Shown here: positions 55,044 through 63,956 of the stretch, in pieces
Numbering within the stretch: position 1 is the first letter of the stretch
How the letters are laid out: each line of letters begins with the position of its first letter
Assembly: GCF_000621505.1 (NCBI RefSeq)
Contig: NZ_JHYD01000003.1
Location: forward strand, 186,001 to 250,000
Direction: 5' to 3'
Length of the DNA stretch: 64,000 nucleotides
DNA from: Ruminiclostridium cellobioparum DSM 1351 = ATCC 15832
Lineage (GTDB): Bacteria > Bacillota > Clostridia > Acetivibrionales > DSM-1351
Translations under genes and position numbers: made by a program
Notes under the pieces: generated by a model
What the model saw: only the letters and a program-made list of their open reading frames with translations
The model's database searches: none
What the model was told of the DNA's origin: nothing

Positions 55044-57116
55044 TTGAATTTAATTGCTTTTGAAGATTTAAAAAATAAATCCATCAGATATGTCAAGGGA
55101 GTTGGAGAATCCAGACTGTCACTTTTTGAGAAACTTGACATCAGATCGGTATATGATCTTCTGACCTATTATCCCAGGGATTATGAAGACAGGAGCAGGA
55201 TAAAAAACATAGCCGATCTTGAACCTGGGGAAGTCTGCTCTTTTGAGGGTACGGTGGTTTCAAATGTAAGTGAGGCCAGGCCAAGAAGGGGTATGGTGAT
55301 ATCGAAAGTTTCGGTGCGGGACAGTACCGGTAAAATAACTGCGGTATGGTTCAACCAGCAATATGTTAAGAATTCACTTGCAGTGGGTTCAAATTATATT
55401 TTTTATGGGAAAGCCGACAGAAAATTAAACAAGCTTCAGATTGTAAACCCGGTATTTGAATTGGTTGGCAGCGACGATATGAAGAAGAGCCTGAAAATAT
55501 TCCCAGTATATCCTTCCACTAAAAATCTGGGACAGAATGTAATAAGAGTTATCATGCAGGAGGCACTAAAAACTCTTGACGGCACACAAATGGAGGACAT
55601 GCTGCCCGGGAATATAAGAAAAAAGTACAACCTTTCCGGATTTGTTGAATGCATAAAGCAGATACATTTTCCCGAATCCTTTGCACAAAAGGAAGAGGCA
55701 AGATACAGGCTGGTTTTTGAAGAGCTTTTCATGCTCCAGCTTGGTCTGCTCAATTACAAAAGCCTTGCGGCCGATTCCGGTTTTGGCATACGCTTTCACA
55801 AACCTCCTGAAATGGATTCTTTCCTGCAAGCACTGCCTTTTGAGCTGACTGCTGCACAGAAAAGAGTTATGTATGAAGTTGAAAAGGACATGGAAAGCGA
55901 GAATGTAATGAACAGACTGGTACAGGGGGACGTAGGTTCAGGTAAGACAATAATTGCCGTGCTGGCCCTGTTCAAGGCTGTGAAATGCGGATACCAGGGC
56001 GCACTGATGGTGCCCACTGAAATTTTGGCTGAACAGCATTTTAAATCTATAAAACCTTTATTTGAGAAGTATAATATCTCTGTAGAGCTCCTGTCCAGCA
56101 GTCAGCCAAAGAAGCAAAAGCAATGGGTTTTTGAGGGCTTGAGTGAGGGCAGTATAGATGTTGTTATTGGAACACATGCCCTGATAGAGACTGCGGTACA
56201 ATTTCAAAAACTGGGGCTGGTAGTGACCGACGAACAGCACCGGTTCGGTGTCCGCCAGAGAACCATACTTGCCGAAAAGGGGCAGAATCCGGATGTTCTG
56301 GTCATGACTGCCACTCCTATACCGCGGACACTGGCGCTTATACTTTATGGGGATCTGGACATTTCCATAATAGACCAGCTGCCTCCGGGCAGAAAGCCCA
56401 TTAAGACTTATACGGTGAATGAGGCTATGAGAGAACGTATAAATAAATTTATAAGGGAAAAGGTTATGGAGGGCCGACAGGTATACATTGTCTGTCCGCT
56501 GGTTGAGGAATCCGAGGAAATAGAGGCAAAATCGGCTGTTATTACAGCCGAGGAAATAAGCAATAATGTTTTTAAAGATCTGAAAGTGGGGATAATACAC
56601 GGCAAAATGAAAGCTGCAGAAAAGGAAGCCATTATGAAGAGCTTTGTTGCCGGCGAAATCAGTATCCTGGTATCCACCACCATAATCGAAGTGGGAGTGA
56701 ATGTGCCCAATGCCACGCTCATGGTAATAGAAAATGCCGAAAGATTCGGACTGGCACAGCTGCACCAGTTGAGGGGAAGAGTGGGCAGGGGAGCCGAACA
56801 ATCCTACTGTGTTCTTTTTAATCAGTCAAAATCCCAGGTTTCACGTGAACGTATGAAAATAATGTCACAATCCAATGACGGTTTTGTAATTTCTGAAAAG
56901 GATCTCGAAATCAGGGGGCCCGGTGATTTTTTCGGAACAAAGCAGCACGGCCTGCCTGAATTGAAAATTGCAAACCTGTACAGGGATATTGAAGTACTGA
57001 AGCTTGCCCAGGAAAGTGCCAAAGAACTGCTGGAGCTTGATCCGGGACTTAAAGGGAATAAAAAGCTGAAGGGATACCTGTCCAATTACTTCGGAGAAAA
57101 AGTAACACTAGCATAA
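55044..57116 (+). CDS. recG: ATP-dependent DNA helicase RecG
   Basis: A 690-residue helicase, family size. N-terminal wedge/OB region (VKGVGESRLSLFEKLDI, then YYPRDYEDRS), Walker A QGDVGSGKTI (near 295), DEQHRFGVRQR (near 395), TATPIPRTLAL, and motif VI HQLRGRVGRGAEQSYC. It remodels stalled replication forks. TTG start at 55044 after GGAGG. In Bacillus recG follows the spoVM-rpmB-asp23-fakA region; here the biosynthetic cluster stands between rpmB and recG. Confidence 0.96.
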   Translation: MNLIAFEDLKNKSIRYVKGVGESRLSLFEKLDIRSVYDLLTYYPRDYEDRSRIKNIADLEPGEVCSFEGTVVSNVSEARPRRGMVISKVSVRDSTGKITAVWFNQQYVKNSLAVGSNYIFYGKADRKLNKLQIVNPVFELVGSDDMKKSLKIFPVYPSTKNLGQNVIRVIMQEALKTLDGTQMEDMLPGNIRKKYNLSGFVECIKQIHFPESFAQKEEARYRLVFEELFMLQLGLLNYKSLAADSGFGIRFHKPPEMDSFLQALPFELTAAQKRVMYEVEKDMESENVMNRLVQGDVGSGKTIIAVLALFKAVKCGYQGALMVPTEILAEQHFKSIKPLFEKYNISVELLSSSQPKKQKQWVFEGLSEGSIDVVIGTHALIETAVQFQKLGLVVTDEQHRFGVRQRTILAEKGQNPDVLVMTATPIPRTLALILYGDLDISIIDQLPPGRKPIKTYTVNEAMRERINKFIREKVMEGRQVYIVCPLVEESEEIEAKSAVITAEEISNNVFKDLKVGIIHGKMKAAEKEAIMKSFVAGEISILVSTTIIEVGVNVPNATLMVIENAERFGLAQLHQLRGRVGRGAEQSYCVLFNQSKSQVSRERMKIMSQSNDGFVISEKDLEIRGPGDFFGTKQHGLPELKIANLYRDIEVLKLAQESAKELLELDPGLKGNKKLKGYLSNYFGEKVTLA

Positions 57117-57126
57117 ATAAAACCAC

Positions 57127-57702
57127 ATGCCGACAGGGGGGATAATCATTCTCAGAGTTGTAGCAGGAAGCGCTAAGGGCTTGAAACTTCAGACCCTTGA
57201 AGGTGCGGGCACCAGACCTACCACAGACAGGGTAAAGGAAAATCTGTTTAATATACTGGCACCCTATATTGAGAATTCAAAAGTACTGGATCTGTTTGCA
57301 GGCTCAGGCAGCCTTGGAATAGAAGCCCTGAGCAGAGGGGCGGAAAGTGCCGTATTCTCGGACCAGAATGAAAAATGTATTCAGATAATTGAAAAAAATC
57401 TTGAACATACTAAAATGACTGAAAAAGCCGGGGTTTTTTTGGGAGAAGCGGCATTAATATTAAAAAAACTCTCCCAACACGGACAAAAATTTGATATAAT
57501 TTTCCTAGATCCACCGTACAAAAAGGGAATCATACCTCAAATCCTGCAGCATTTGGAAGAATACGGTGTTTTAGATGAAAAATTTATTATTATCGCTGAA
57601 ACAGATATATCGGATGAACTTCCGGAAAGTACCGGCTGCATGGTAACTTCAAAGGTACAGGTGTACGGGAGTACGAAATTGACTTTTTATAAAAGAAACT
57701 AA
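57127..57702 (+). CDS. rsmD: 16S rRNA (guanine-N2)-methyltransferase RsmD
   Basis: A 191-residue methyltransferase (m2G966). [15 protein letters not shown] at the N-terminus, [33 protein letters not shown] (SAM site, near 57) and the catalytic DPPY in [11 protein letters not shown] (near 125). The start is unclear: ATG 57127 has no good SD, whereas GGGGGGAT (57136-57143) lies inside the frame, just before an ATT at 57148 that would give a family-like N-terminus. Followed by coaD, the conserved ylbH-coaD pair. Confidence 0.92.
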   Translation: MPTGGIIILRVVAGSAKGLKLQTLEGAGTRPTTDRVKENLFNILAPYIENSKVLDLFAGSGSLGIEALSRGAESAVFSDQNEKCIQIIEKNLEHTKMTEKAGVFLGEAALILKKLSQHGQKFDIIFLDPPYKKGIIPQILQHLEEYGVLDEKFIIIAETDISDELPESTGCMVTSKVQVYGSTKLTFYKRN

Positions 57703-57716
57703 TAAAGGATGAATCG

Positions 57717-58196
57717 ATGAATACATTTATATATCCAGGCAGTTTTGACCCGGTTACAAATGGACATATGGACATAATAGACAGGGCCTCAAAGATATGT
57801 GACAAATTGATAGTAGCTGTGCTGATCAGCCATAACAAACAGCCTCTGTTTTCAATGGAGGAGAGGGTAAATTTACTGAAAAGGGCGGTCGGCCACTGCA
57901 AGAATGTGGAAATAGATTGTTTTTCGGGACTGCTTGTGGATTACGTGGCTCAAAAGAATGCAAATGTGATCATAAAAGGGCTCAGAGCTGTGTCTGATTT
58001 TGAGTACGAACTGCAAATGGCCCTGTTGAATCAAAAAATGGCACCGGATATTGAAACGCTTTTTATGATGTCAAATATTAATTTTTCTTTTTTAAGTTCC
58101 AGCATGGTCAAGGAACTGGCGAGATATGGCGGAAATATCAGGGGACTTGTTCCTGAATGTATAGAAGAGGATGTATTAAACAAGTTTAAAAAGTAG
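57717..58196 (+). CDS. coaD: Phosphopantetheine adenylyltransferase
   Basis: A 159-residue enzyme that makes dephospho-CoA from 4'-phosphopantetheine and [22 protein letters not shown] at the N-terminus contains the nucleotidyl transferase GH motif, followed by [19 protein letters not shown] and [13 protein letters not shown]. Located 14 bp after rsmD. CoaD also supplies the CoA that is the source of carrier-protein arms. Confidence 0.97.
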   Translation: MNTFIYPGSFDPVTNGHMDIIDRASKICDKLIVAVLISHNKQPLFSMEERVNLLKRAVGHCKNVEIDCFSGLLVDYVAQKNANVIIKGLRAVSDFEYELQMALLNQKMAPDIETLFMMSNINFSFLSSSMVKELARYGGNIRGLVPECIEEDVLNKFKK

Positions 58197-58213
58197 ATAA
58201 AGGATATAGATTT

Positions 58214-58271
58214 CATTACATTTTGTGGCCGCTATGCGGCTCAAAGCCATAATATGGCTTGGGAGGTCAAT
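58214..58271 (+). repeat. Shine-Dalgarno hairpin element, copy E (most complete)
   Basis: CATTACATTTTGTGGCCGC, TAT and GCGGC form the first hairpin; GCCATAATATGGC forms a second, self-complementary one; TTGGGAGGT is the SD of the gene at 58272. It matches copy C1 almost base for base in its first 30 nt. Confidence 0.75.
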
Positions 58272-58709
58272 ATGGAAATACTTACCATACTGGAAACATT
58301 GGAAGAACTGGTTGAAAGAAGTGCCAGCGTGCCTTTTTCCGGCAAGTGTCTCATAGACAGGGAAGAAGTTTTTGAAATAATAAAAGAGATGAGGATAAAG
58401 CTGCCTGATGATATCAAGCAGGCCAAATGGGTAAAGGAAGAGCGCCAGAGAATATTGCTGGAAGCACAGAAGGAAGCCAATAATATAATGAAGGACGCTG
58501 AGAACAAGATTGCATCCCTGGTTGATGAACATGAAATCACCAAAAAGGCTTATGAGCAGGCAAATGAGATAATTGCAGGTGCTCAGAAGAATGCAAGGGA
58601 AATCCGGCTTGGAGCCAGGGAATATGCCGACAGTGTTCTGAACAAGGTTGAGGAAATACTGACTGATGCAACTGATGTTATCAGAACCAACAGGTCTGAG
58701 TTAAAATAA
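58272..58709 (+). CDS. Coiled-coil protein of unknown function
   Basis: A 145-residue soluble protein. A short N-terminal region (MEILTILETLEELVERSASVPFSGKCLIDREEVFEII) resembles the start of DivIVA-adjacent clostridial proteins, and residues about 60-140 are a long charged helix (KEERQRILLEAQKEANNIMKDAE) like an ATP synthase b-subunit or DivIVA coil. No membrane segment. Such genes follow coaD in many Clostridia. GGGAGG precedes ATG 58272, inside the hairpin element. Its stop overlaps the convergent ylbJ stop by 9 bp. Confidence 0.75.
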   Translation: MEILTILETLEELVERSASVPFSGKCLIDREEVFEIIKEMRIKLPDDIKQAKWVKEERQRILLEAQKEANNIMKDAENKIASLVDEHEITKKAYEQANEIIAGAQKNAREIRLGAREYADSVLNKVEEILTDATDVIRTNRSELK

Positions 58710-59978
58710 GCTTTTTTTTGATGATAAGCTGATTATACATATATATATTACTGTTATTATTATCATTATTAAGGCAGAAATGCCAATGTATCGTATGGAG
58801 TCTGCAAATATATTTCCCCATCCTTTGGTAATACTGCTTGAGCTGTGTGCAAAGACGGCCGATTCCCCGGGCAGCAGACTGCTGAAAAGGGAGTAGCCGA
58901 TAAAAGTGTAAAAGCAGGAGATAACACCTTGAAGTGCTTTACCAAGCAGGTAGGGTTTAACTCTTATATCGGTTGTGCTTACAATACTCATAACCTGAGT
59001 GTGAACCGAAAAGCCCGCCCAGCCTATTATGAGACTGGCACAGCAAAGTTTCACCGCCAGAGCTGACGGCGAGTGGGTTATATAGCTGGCTCCGGTAGTT
59101 ATCTCAAATATTCCGCACAGGAATCCTTCCACAGTTTTAGAGTCCAGTCCCGCCAAACCGGCAAAATTCGGAAGCAGCCGGCCTATAGCTCCTATCAGCC
59201 CGCTTGAGAGCATTATATTTATCAAAACGGAAAAGAATATTATAAATCCGCCAATTGCCAATATAGTATATACCGAATTTTTTATGCAGTCACCGAAAAG
59301 CGTCCAGGGATTGGTTTGGGAATTCTTTAATTTCTTTAATTCAATTTTAATATTGTCCGGCATATTTACCTTTCGTTTATTAATAGATCCGGTTTGTCTT
59401 TTTTTATAATATCTGAAAATAAAACCCACTGTCAAACAAGCCGCGATATGGCTTATGTAAAGTAAATAGCCCAGCCTGGGCTGATTAAACATACCGACTC
59501 CCACAGCACCCATTATGAACAGCGGACCTGAATTATTTGTAAAGGTGAGAAGTCTTTCTGCCTCCAACCGCGTTATCATATCCTGTTTCCTGAGGTCTGC
59601 GGTAATGGAGGCTCCCACCGGATAACCGCTGACTATTCCCATGGCCAGAGCAAAGGAACCGCAGCCTGGGACATTGAAGATCGGACGCATTACCGGTTCC
59701 AGGATTACTCCGAAAAGACTGACAACCCCGGATTTGCTCAGGAGCTGGGTGGCTACAAAAAATGGGAATAAAGATGGAAAGACTATTTCAAGCCACAGCT
59801 TGATGCCTTTTGAAGCAGAACTTACAGCAGTTTTCGGAAATATAATAAGCGATAGGATAAAAAGAAAAGCCATTATGGGCAGCATGCTATTCTTCAAATA
59901 GGCAAAAACTGTTTTCTTATAACTTAAGAAAATAGTTGAAAGCAGAAATATGAACGATGACAGTAAAAACCAATTCAA
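58701..59978 (-). CDS. ylbJ: YlbJ/SpoVV-type sporulation integral membrane protein
   Basis: A 425-residue polytopic protein with about eight to ten hydrophobic segments and the nucleoside-recognition (Gate) features GIVSGYPVGASITADLRKQ and LLTFTNNSGPLFIMGAVGVGMF. In Bacillus YlbJ (SpoVV) moves dipicolinic acid through the outer forespore membrane. The neighbourhood rsmD-coaD-ylbJ is conserved, though ylbJ is inverted here. TTG start at 59978 on the minus strand after AGGAGG. Confidence 0.9.
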   Translation of the reverse strand: MNWFLLSSFIFLLSTIFLSYKKTVFAYLKNSMLPIMAFLFILSLIIFPKTAVSSASKGIKLWLEIVFPSLFPFFVATQLLSKSGVVSLFGVILEPVMRPIFNVPGCGSFALAMGIVSGYPVGASITADLRKQDMITRLEAERLLTFTNNSGPLFIMGAVGVGMFNQPRLGYLLYISHIAACLTVGFIFRYYKKRQTGSINKRKVNMPDNIKIELKKLKNSQTNPWTLFGDCIKNSVYTILAIGGFIIFFSVLINIMLSSGLIGAIGRLLPNFAGLAGLDSKTVEGFLCGIFEITTGASYITHSPSALAVKLCCASLIIGWAGFSVHTQVMSIVSTTDIRVKPYLLGKALQGVISCFYTFIGYSLFSSLLPGESAVFAHSSSSITKGWGNIFADSIRYIGISALIMIIITVIYICIISLSSKKSLF

Positions 59979-60016
59979 GCAAGCCTCCTAAGCCGTTTCT
60001 CCGGCTATTCTTCCAT

Positions 60017-60170
60017 TTGACCGGGAATTAACCCGGACATTCTATTACCTCTGCGCGTTTCAACGGGGCAGGAGCTCTGTGTTTGCCGCCCGAGACCCAA
60101 AGAGGTACCCGACACCAGTAGAGGCAAAGGGGTACTGAAGGACACCATGGACATCTGTTGCCTCGTTATA
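60017..60170. other. Unassigned structured region upstream of ylbJ
   Basis: GC-rich spacer of about 150 nt with several pairable blocks on either strand: CCGGG 60021-60025/CCCGG 60032-60036, ACCTCT 60047-60052/AGAGGT 60101-60106, CGGGGCA 60064-60070/TGCC-CCCG 60083-60092, GTACCC 60106-60111/GGGTAC 60130-60135, and GAGGCAA 60121-60127/TTGCCTC 60158-60164. No known RNA class was recognised and strand is uncertain; a minus-strand leader of ylbJ is possible. Confidence 0.4.
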
Positions 60171-60250
60171 AAATATATACTCCGGAGGATAAGAATATTA
60201 CCAGAAGTTCATTAAAGCCATTTAAAGACGGCAATAAACTGTGAAATAGA

Positions 60251-60283
60251 CAAATAAAAGAATGCCGGCTATAGCCGGCATTC
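60251..60283 (-). terminator. Terminator of ilvE
   Basis: On the minus strand a perfect 10-bp stem GAATGCCGGC (plus 60274-60283) with GCCGGCATTC (60260-60269), loop TATA, followed by TTTTATTTG. Confidence 0.93.
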
Positions 60284-60304
60284 CCCTGTATGTTTAACTT
60301 ATTA

Positions 60305-61369
60305 TTATAAAACTTTTTGTGTCCATCCATAAGTGTCAGCAAGATCACCGCTTTGGATGCCTGTAATGGTTTCATATACCTTTGCAGCCACAGGTCCGAT
60401 CTTTCCTCCGTTAACAGTGATGGAGTCGCCGTTCCAGTTGAATTCACCGATAGGTGAGATTACCGCTGCCGTTCCTGTTCCAAAAGCCTCATCCAGTTTA
60501 CCGGAGGCATGCGCATCGTATAATTCCCGAATGGAAAGCTTGCGTTCAGTAACAGGAATTCCTGATTTTCTCAACAATTCAATAGTTGACATTCTGGTGA
60601 TTCCGGGAAGTATTGAACCTTCCAGGGCCGGAGTAATAACTTCTCCGTTTATTTTAAAGAATACATTCATTGTGCCCACTTCTTCAATATATTTCTTTTC
60701 AATACCGTCCAGCCAGAGAACCTGGGTATAACCGGCATGCTTTGCCTCTACCTGTGCTTTTAAGCTGGAAGCATAGTTTGCCACCGTTTTTGCATAGCCC
60801 AGACCACCCTTGACGGCACGTACATAGTTGCTTTCAACATAGATCTTTACAGGATTTATACCTTCCTTATAGTAAGCGCCCACAGGGGAGAGAATTATAA
60901 TGAATTTATAGGTGTCTGAAGGTCTTACCCCAAGATAAGGATCAGTAGCTATTATAAATGGGCGTATATAGAGCGAGGTTCCCGGAGCATCCGGTATCCA
61001 GTCTGCGTCAACCCTGACCAGTTCTTTAATGGCCTTTACACCAAAATCCACATCGATTCTGGGAATAACCAGACGGTCATTGGAGCTGTTTACTCTTTCC
61101 ATATTCTTTTCAGGTCTGAATAATAATATTTCACCATTCTTTGTCTTATACGCTTTCAAACCTTCGAAAATAGCCTGACCGTAATGCAGCACCATACAGC
61201 TGGGATCCAGTTCCAGAGGAGCATACGGGACTATTCTGGGATCGTGCCAGCCCTTTCCCTCGGTGTAATCCATGATGAACATATGGTCTGTAAAAAATTG
61301 TCCGAAGCCCAGATTATTTTTATCAGGTTTCTGTTTAGGATGTGATGTTTTTGTAATAGAAATATTCAT
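60305..61369 (-). CDS. ilvE: Branched-chain amino acid aminotransferase
   Basis: A 354-residue class IV PLP transaminase (longer BCAT type II form) that interconverts Leu/Ile/Val and their 2-oxo acids. Signs: MDYTEGKGWHDPRIVPY, LHYGQAIFEGLKAY, FLFRPEKNMERVN-like, GGLGYAKTVANYASSL with the PLP Lys near 202, QVLWLDGIEKKYIEEVGTMNVFF and the C-terminal DTYGWTQKVL. No T-box or ppGpp riboswitch was recognised upstream. Monocistronic by its own terminator. Confidence 0.95.
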   Translation of the reverse strand: MNISITKTSHPKQKPDKNNLGFGQFFTDHMFIMDYTEGKGWHDPRIVPYAPLELDPSCMVLHYGQAIFEGLKAYKTKNGEILLFRPEKNMERVNSSNDRLVIPRIDVDFGVKAIKELVRVDADWIPDAPGTSLYIRPFIIATDPYLGVRPSDTYKFIIILSPVGAYYKEGINPVKIYVESNYVRAVKGGLGYAKTVANYASSLKAQVEAKHAGYTQVLWLDGIEKKYIEEVGTMNVFFKINGEVITPALEGSILPGITRMSTIELLRKSGIPVTERKLSIRELYDAHASGKLDEAFGTGTAAVISPIGEFNWNGDSITVNGGKIGPVAAKVYETITGIQSGDLADTYGWTQKVL

Positions 61370-61723
61370 TATCTATAATACTCCCTTCAAAGTATTTATT
61401 TTATAAATTGATTGTATTACGCAGCAGTTAATATGCTGTTCCAAAGAAAGATGCAATCAAATTGGAAAATTACAAGTTTTATTATGCTACTTTTCAAAAA
61501 AAAAGTCTATAGAAAAAATTAATTTACCATAATACCTTGATAAAACATAGAAGTTTTGTTGAAATAATTATAAATATGTTATAAATTACAATATTGTGGT
61601 ATATCATCAATGGGGATTTGATCTCCTGACGGTGATATAACGCTCCGGATGCAATGCGTGCTTGAATAACACGGGGGTTTATTTTATAATTAATTGCGTA
61701 AATAATCGCATATGGAGGGACAT
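61370..61723. other. Divergent intergenic region ilvE / ECF-like gene
   Basis: About 350 bp serving promoters in both directions. On the plus strand, 61611-61670 holds a more GC-rich stretch with short pairable parts before the SD (GGAGGG 61714). I see no riboswitch class I can name, nor a clear promoter. Confidence 0.4.
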
Positions 61724-62257
61724 ATGAATCAGGTCAATAATCGAAACAATATAAGAATGATAACAAGAACAGCAGTATTGCTGGCGGTTGTGGTAGTAGT
61801 TCAGATAGTGGGGAGAAGTCTGCCCAACAATAATTTTATAGTAGGTCCCCTGGTGAATATGTGTCTGCTGCTGGCTGCAATGACTGCAGGTATGGCCGGA
61901 GGCATCACAATAGCAATTCTTTCACCTTTTACTTCGCTTATCAACAATAATGCTCCAATTGCAGCAGCACTGCTGCCCTTTGCACCGGTTATAGCCTTAG
62001 CCAATATAATTTTTGTGCTTGCATTTTACCTGTTATACAATAAAAATAAATTCATAGGCCTGGGAGTTGGAGCCGTACTCAAATTTGGTGTACTTTTCCT
62101 GGGAATAAGAATATTCCTCAATATTTTTTCGTTTCCCAAGTTTACCCAAAAGCTCTTTGAACTGTTCAGCTGGCCTCAGCTTTTAACAGCAGTCATAGGA
62201 GGGCTGGTAGCAATACCTGTGATCTACAGTGTAAGAAAAGCACTTAAAATCAGATAA
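61724..62257 (+). CDS. ECF transporter S-component-like membrane protein
   Basis: A 177-residue protein with about five to six hydrophobic segments and an Arg-rich start (NNRNNIRMITRTAVLLAVVVVVQ). PNNNFIVGPLVNMCLLLAAM and LSPFTSLINNNAPIAAALLPFAPVIALANI resemble S components of energy-coupling factor vitamin transporters. Substrate unknown; the shared EcfAAT module is not in the window. ATG 61724 is chosen because the ATG at 61712 contains the GGAGGG. A terminator follows. Confidence 0.7.
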   Translation: MNQVNNRNNIRMITRTAVLLAVVVVVQIVGRSLPNNNFIVGPLVNMCLLLAAMTAGMAGGITIAILSPFTSLINNNAPIAAALLPFAPVIALANIIFVLAFYLLYNKNKFIGLGVGAVLKFGVLFLGIRIFLNIFSFPKFTQKLFELFSWPQLLTAVIGGLVAIPVIYSVRKALKIR

Positions 62258-62317
62258 TAGAGATGAAAGCTTAGATGAAAATTTTATATGACCATCCAAA
62301 TGTCAGAATACAATATA

Positions 62318-62346
62318 AACCATCCAAAATATAATTGGATGGTTTT
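62318..62346 (+). terminator. Terminator after the ECF-like gene
   Basis: AACCATCCAA (62318-62327) pairs perfectly with TTGGATGGTT (62335-62344), followed by TT. The T-run is short. Confidence 0.7.
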
Positions 62347-62404
62347 AAATTTTAAAAATTGGGTGTTTTATAATGAAAAATAAATTATATAATATAATTG
62401 GATG
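62328..62404 (+). repeat. Direct repeat upstream of the MocR-type gene
   Basis: AATATAATTGGATG occurs at 62328-62341 and 62391-62404, 63 nt apart. The first overlaps the terminator and the second contains TATAAT 62393-62398. MocR-type regulators bind spaced direct repeats, so this may be their own operator. Confidence 0.5.
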
Positions 62405-62435
62405 ATGCCAATTTGCAAATGGAGGACAATACCAT

Positions 62436-63956
62436 ATGGAAATCACTATCAATAGAGAGTCTAAATCGCCAATATACCTGCAAATAAAGAAGCAAATAGA
62501 AGCCATGATCAATTCCGGGAAGCTTCCTCCCAATTTTATTCTTCCGGCAGAGAGAGTGCTGGGCGAAAGACTTAAGATCAACAGGAGTACGGTCATCAAG
62601 GCATATATGGAGCTCAAGGCAGAGGGACTGGTAGAATCCAGGGTGGGAAGCGGAACAGTGGTTTTGGCGCCTTTCTCAAAAGACGGTATTCAGGAGAAAA
62701 TGTACGTTCCGCCGCTCAGGTGGAACCAGCTGGAAAGCAGAAGAGTCACCAAATCCAATGAACAAACTATAAATAATATCCTGTCGGTATTTGAGAAGGA
62801 GAAGGTGATCTCCTTTGCTTCGGGAGTTGCCTCGGAGGACAGCTATGATATGGAATTGCTGCAAAGCATTCAGACCCGGCTGCTGGAAAAATACAGGGAA
62901 AAGGTTCTCATGCCCACACCTGTGGACGGCTGTTCCGAACTTAAGCATACAATAAGGTCCTATCTGCAGCAGAACGGGATTAATGCAGGTACAAAGCAAA
63001 TAATGGTCACTTCGGGTTCACAGCAGGCAGTTGAATTTTTGGCACGGCTGCTGATCGAGCCGGGAGATGTTGTTCTGGTGGAGGAACCCACCTATATAGG
63101 TGCCATTCAGGCCTTTGAGAGCTATGATGCCCGGCTCATAGGCATACCAATGGATGAAGAGGGTATAAGGCTGGACATACTTGAGACCTGCCTTGTCAAA
63201 TACAGACCGAAACTCATATACACACAGCCCACCTTCCACAATCCAACCGGTATGACCATGAGTCTGAACAGGAGGAAGGAATTGCTGAAGCTCGCATACT
63301 ATTACAATATTCCAATACTTGAAGATAACCCCTATGAAGAGCTTTATTACGAGGGAGAAAAGCTTCCTTCACTGAAAAGTTTGGACAATAATGATTATGT
63401 CATATATGTCAGTTCATTTTCAAAAACCATTTCCTTTAGTTTGAGAGTAGGCTATGTTGTTGCAGGTGAAAACATAATCAACAGGTTCATAAAGTTCAAG
63501 CAGATCACAGACATACAGACCAATACGCTTTCCCAGTATTTTGTACATGAATTTGTAGCACAGGGGTATCTGAAAAACCATCTTGAAAAAATCAGAAACA
63601 AATACAGGAAGAAGAGAGACCTTATGATAGCCCAACTCAATAAATGCAGTATTGAGGGAATGAGGATTTTTATTCCGGGCGGGGGATATTTTATATGGCT
63701 TGAACTGCCCAACAACATCAGAATGAATGAACTGATCAAGCTGCTGGGAGATAAGGGGATAATAGTGATGCCGGGGGATGTTTTTTATCCAAAGTACAAT
63801 ATAGAAAGCAACTTCATAAGGTTGAATTTTTCCTATCCCAAAGAACAGGATATAAAGGATGGGATAGAAAAACTGCTTGACTGTATAGTTAAATGCTCAA
63901 ACAGCAATGTCAAGGTCCGGCATCCTGTAGAAACAGTATTAAATCCATATTTGTAA
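62436..63956 (+). CDS. MocR-type regulator (GntR wHTH fused to class I aminotransferase)
   Basis: A 506-residue protein. Winged helix (about 1-75: KSPIYLQIKKQIEAMINSGKLPP, LKINRSTVIKAYMELKAEGLVESRVGSGTVV) joined to an aminotransferase fold (about 120-490) with MPTPVDGCSELKHTIRSYL, VEEPTYIGA, FHNPTGMTMSLNRR, LEDNPYEELYYE, and the PLP Lys in YVSSFSKTISFSLRVGY. MocR proteins use PLP as effector for pyridoxine, GABA or taurine genes, but the target here is unknown. Next base after the stop region is unannotated to the window end. Confidence 0.93.
   Translation: MEITINRESKSPIYLQIKKQIEAMINSGKLPPNFILPAERVLGERLKINRSTVIKAYMELKAEGLVESRVGSGTVVLAPFSKDGIQEKMYVPPLRWNQLESRRVTKSNEQTINNILSVFEKEKVISFASGVASEDSYDMELLQSIQTRLLEKYREKVLMPTPVDGCSELKHTIRSYLQQNGINAGTKQIMVTSGSQQAVEFLARLLIEPGDVVLVEEPTYIGAIQAFESYDARLIGIPMDEEGIRLDILETCLVKYRPKLIYTQPTFHNPTGMTMSLNRRKELLKLAYYYNIPILEDNPYEELYYEGEKLPSLKSLDNNDYVIYVSSFSKTISFSLRVGYVVAGENIINRFIKFKQITDIQTNTLSQYFVHEFVAQGYLKNHLEKIRNKYRKKRDLMIAQLNKCSIEGMRIFIPGGGYFIWLELPNNIRMNELIKLLGDKGIIVMPGDVFYPKYNIESNFIRLNFSYPKEQDIKDGIEKLLDCIVKCSNSNVKVRHPVETVLNPYL

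Noticed and set aside
56058-56801. 247-residue minus-strand frame opposite recG
   Set aside because: Antisense shadow; the recG helicase motifs lie on the plus strand here.
60017-60170. 6S RNA, SRP RNA, tmRNA, T-box or ykkC riboswitch
   Set aside because: None of the conserved cores (for example GGAAGGAAGCA for SRP, GGTGGNACCGCG for T-box) is present on either strand.
60166-60447. 93-residue minus-strand frame
   Set aside because: Overlaps the ilvE 3' end and its terminator in another frame.
61611-61690. Tetrahydrofolate riboswitch upstream of the ECF-like gene
   Set aside because: A GCATCCGGAGC-like match is on the opposite strand and the partner elements are in the wrong order.
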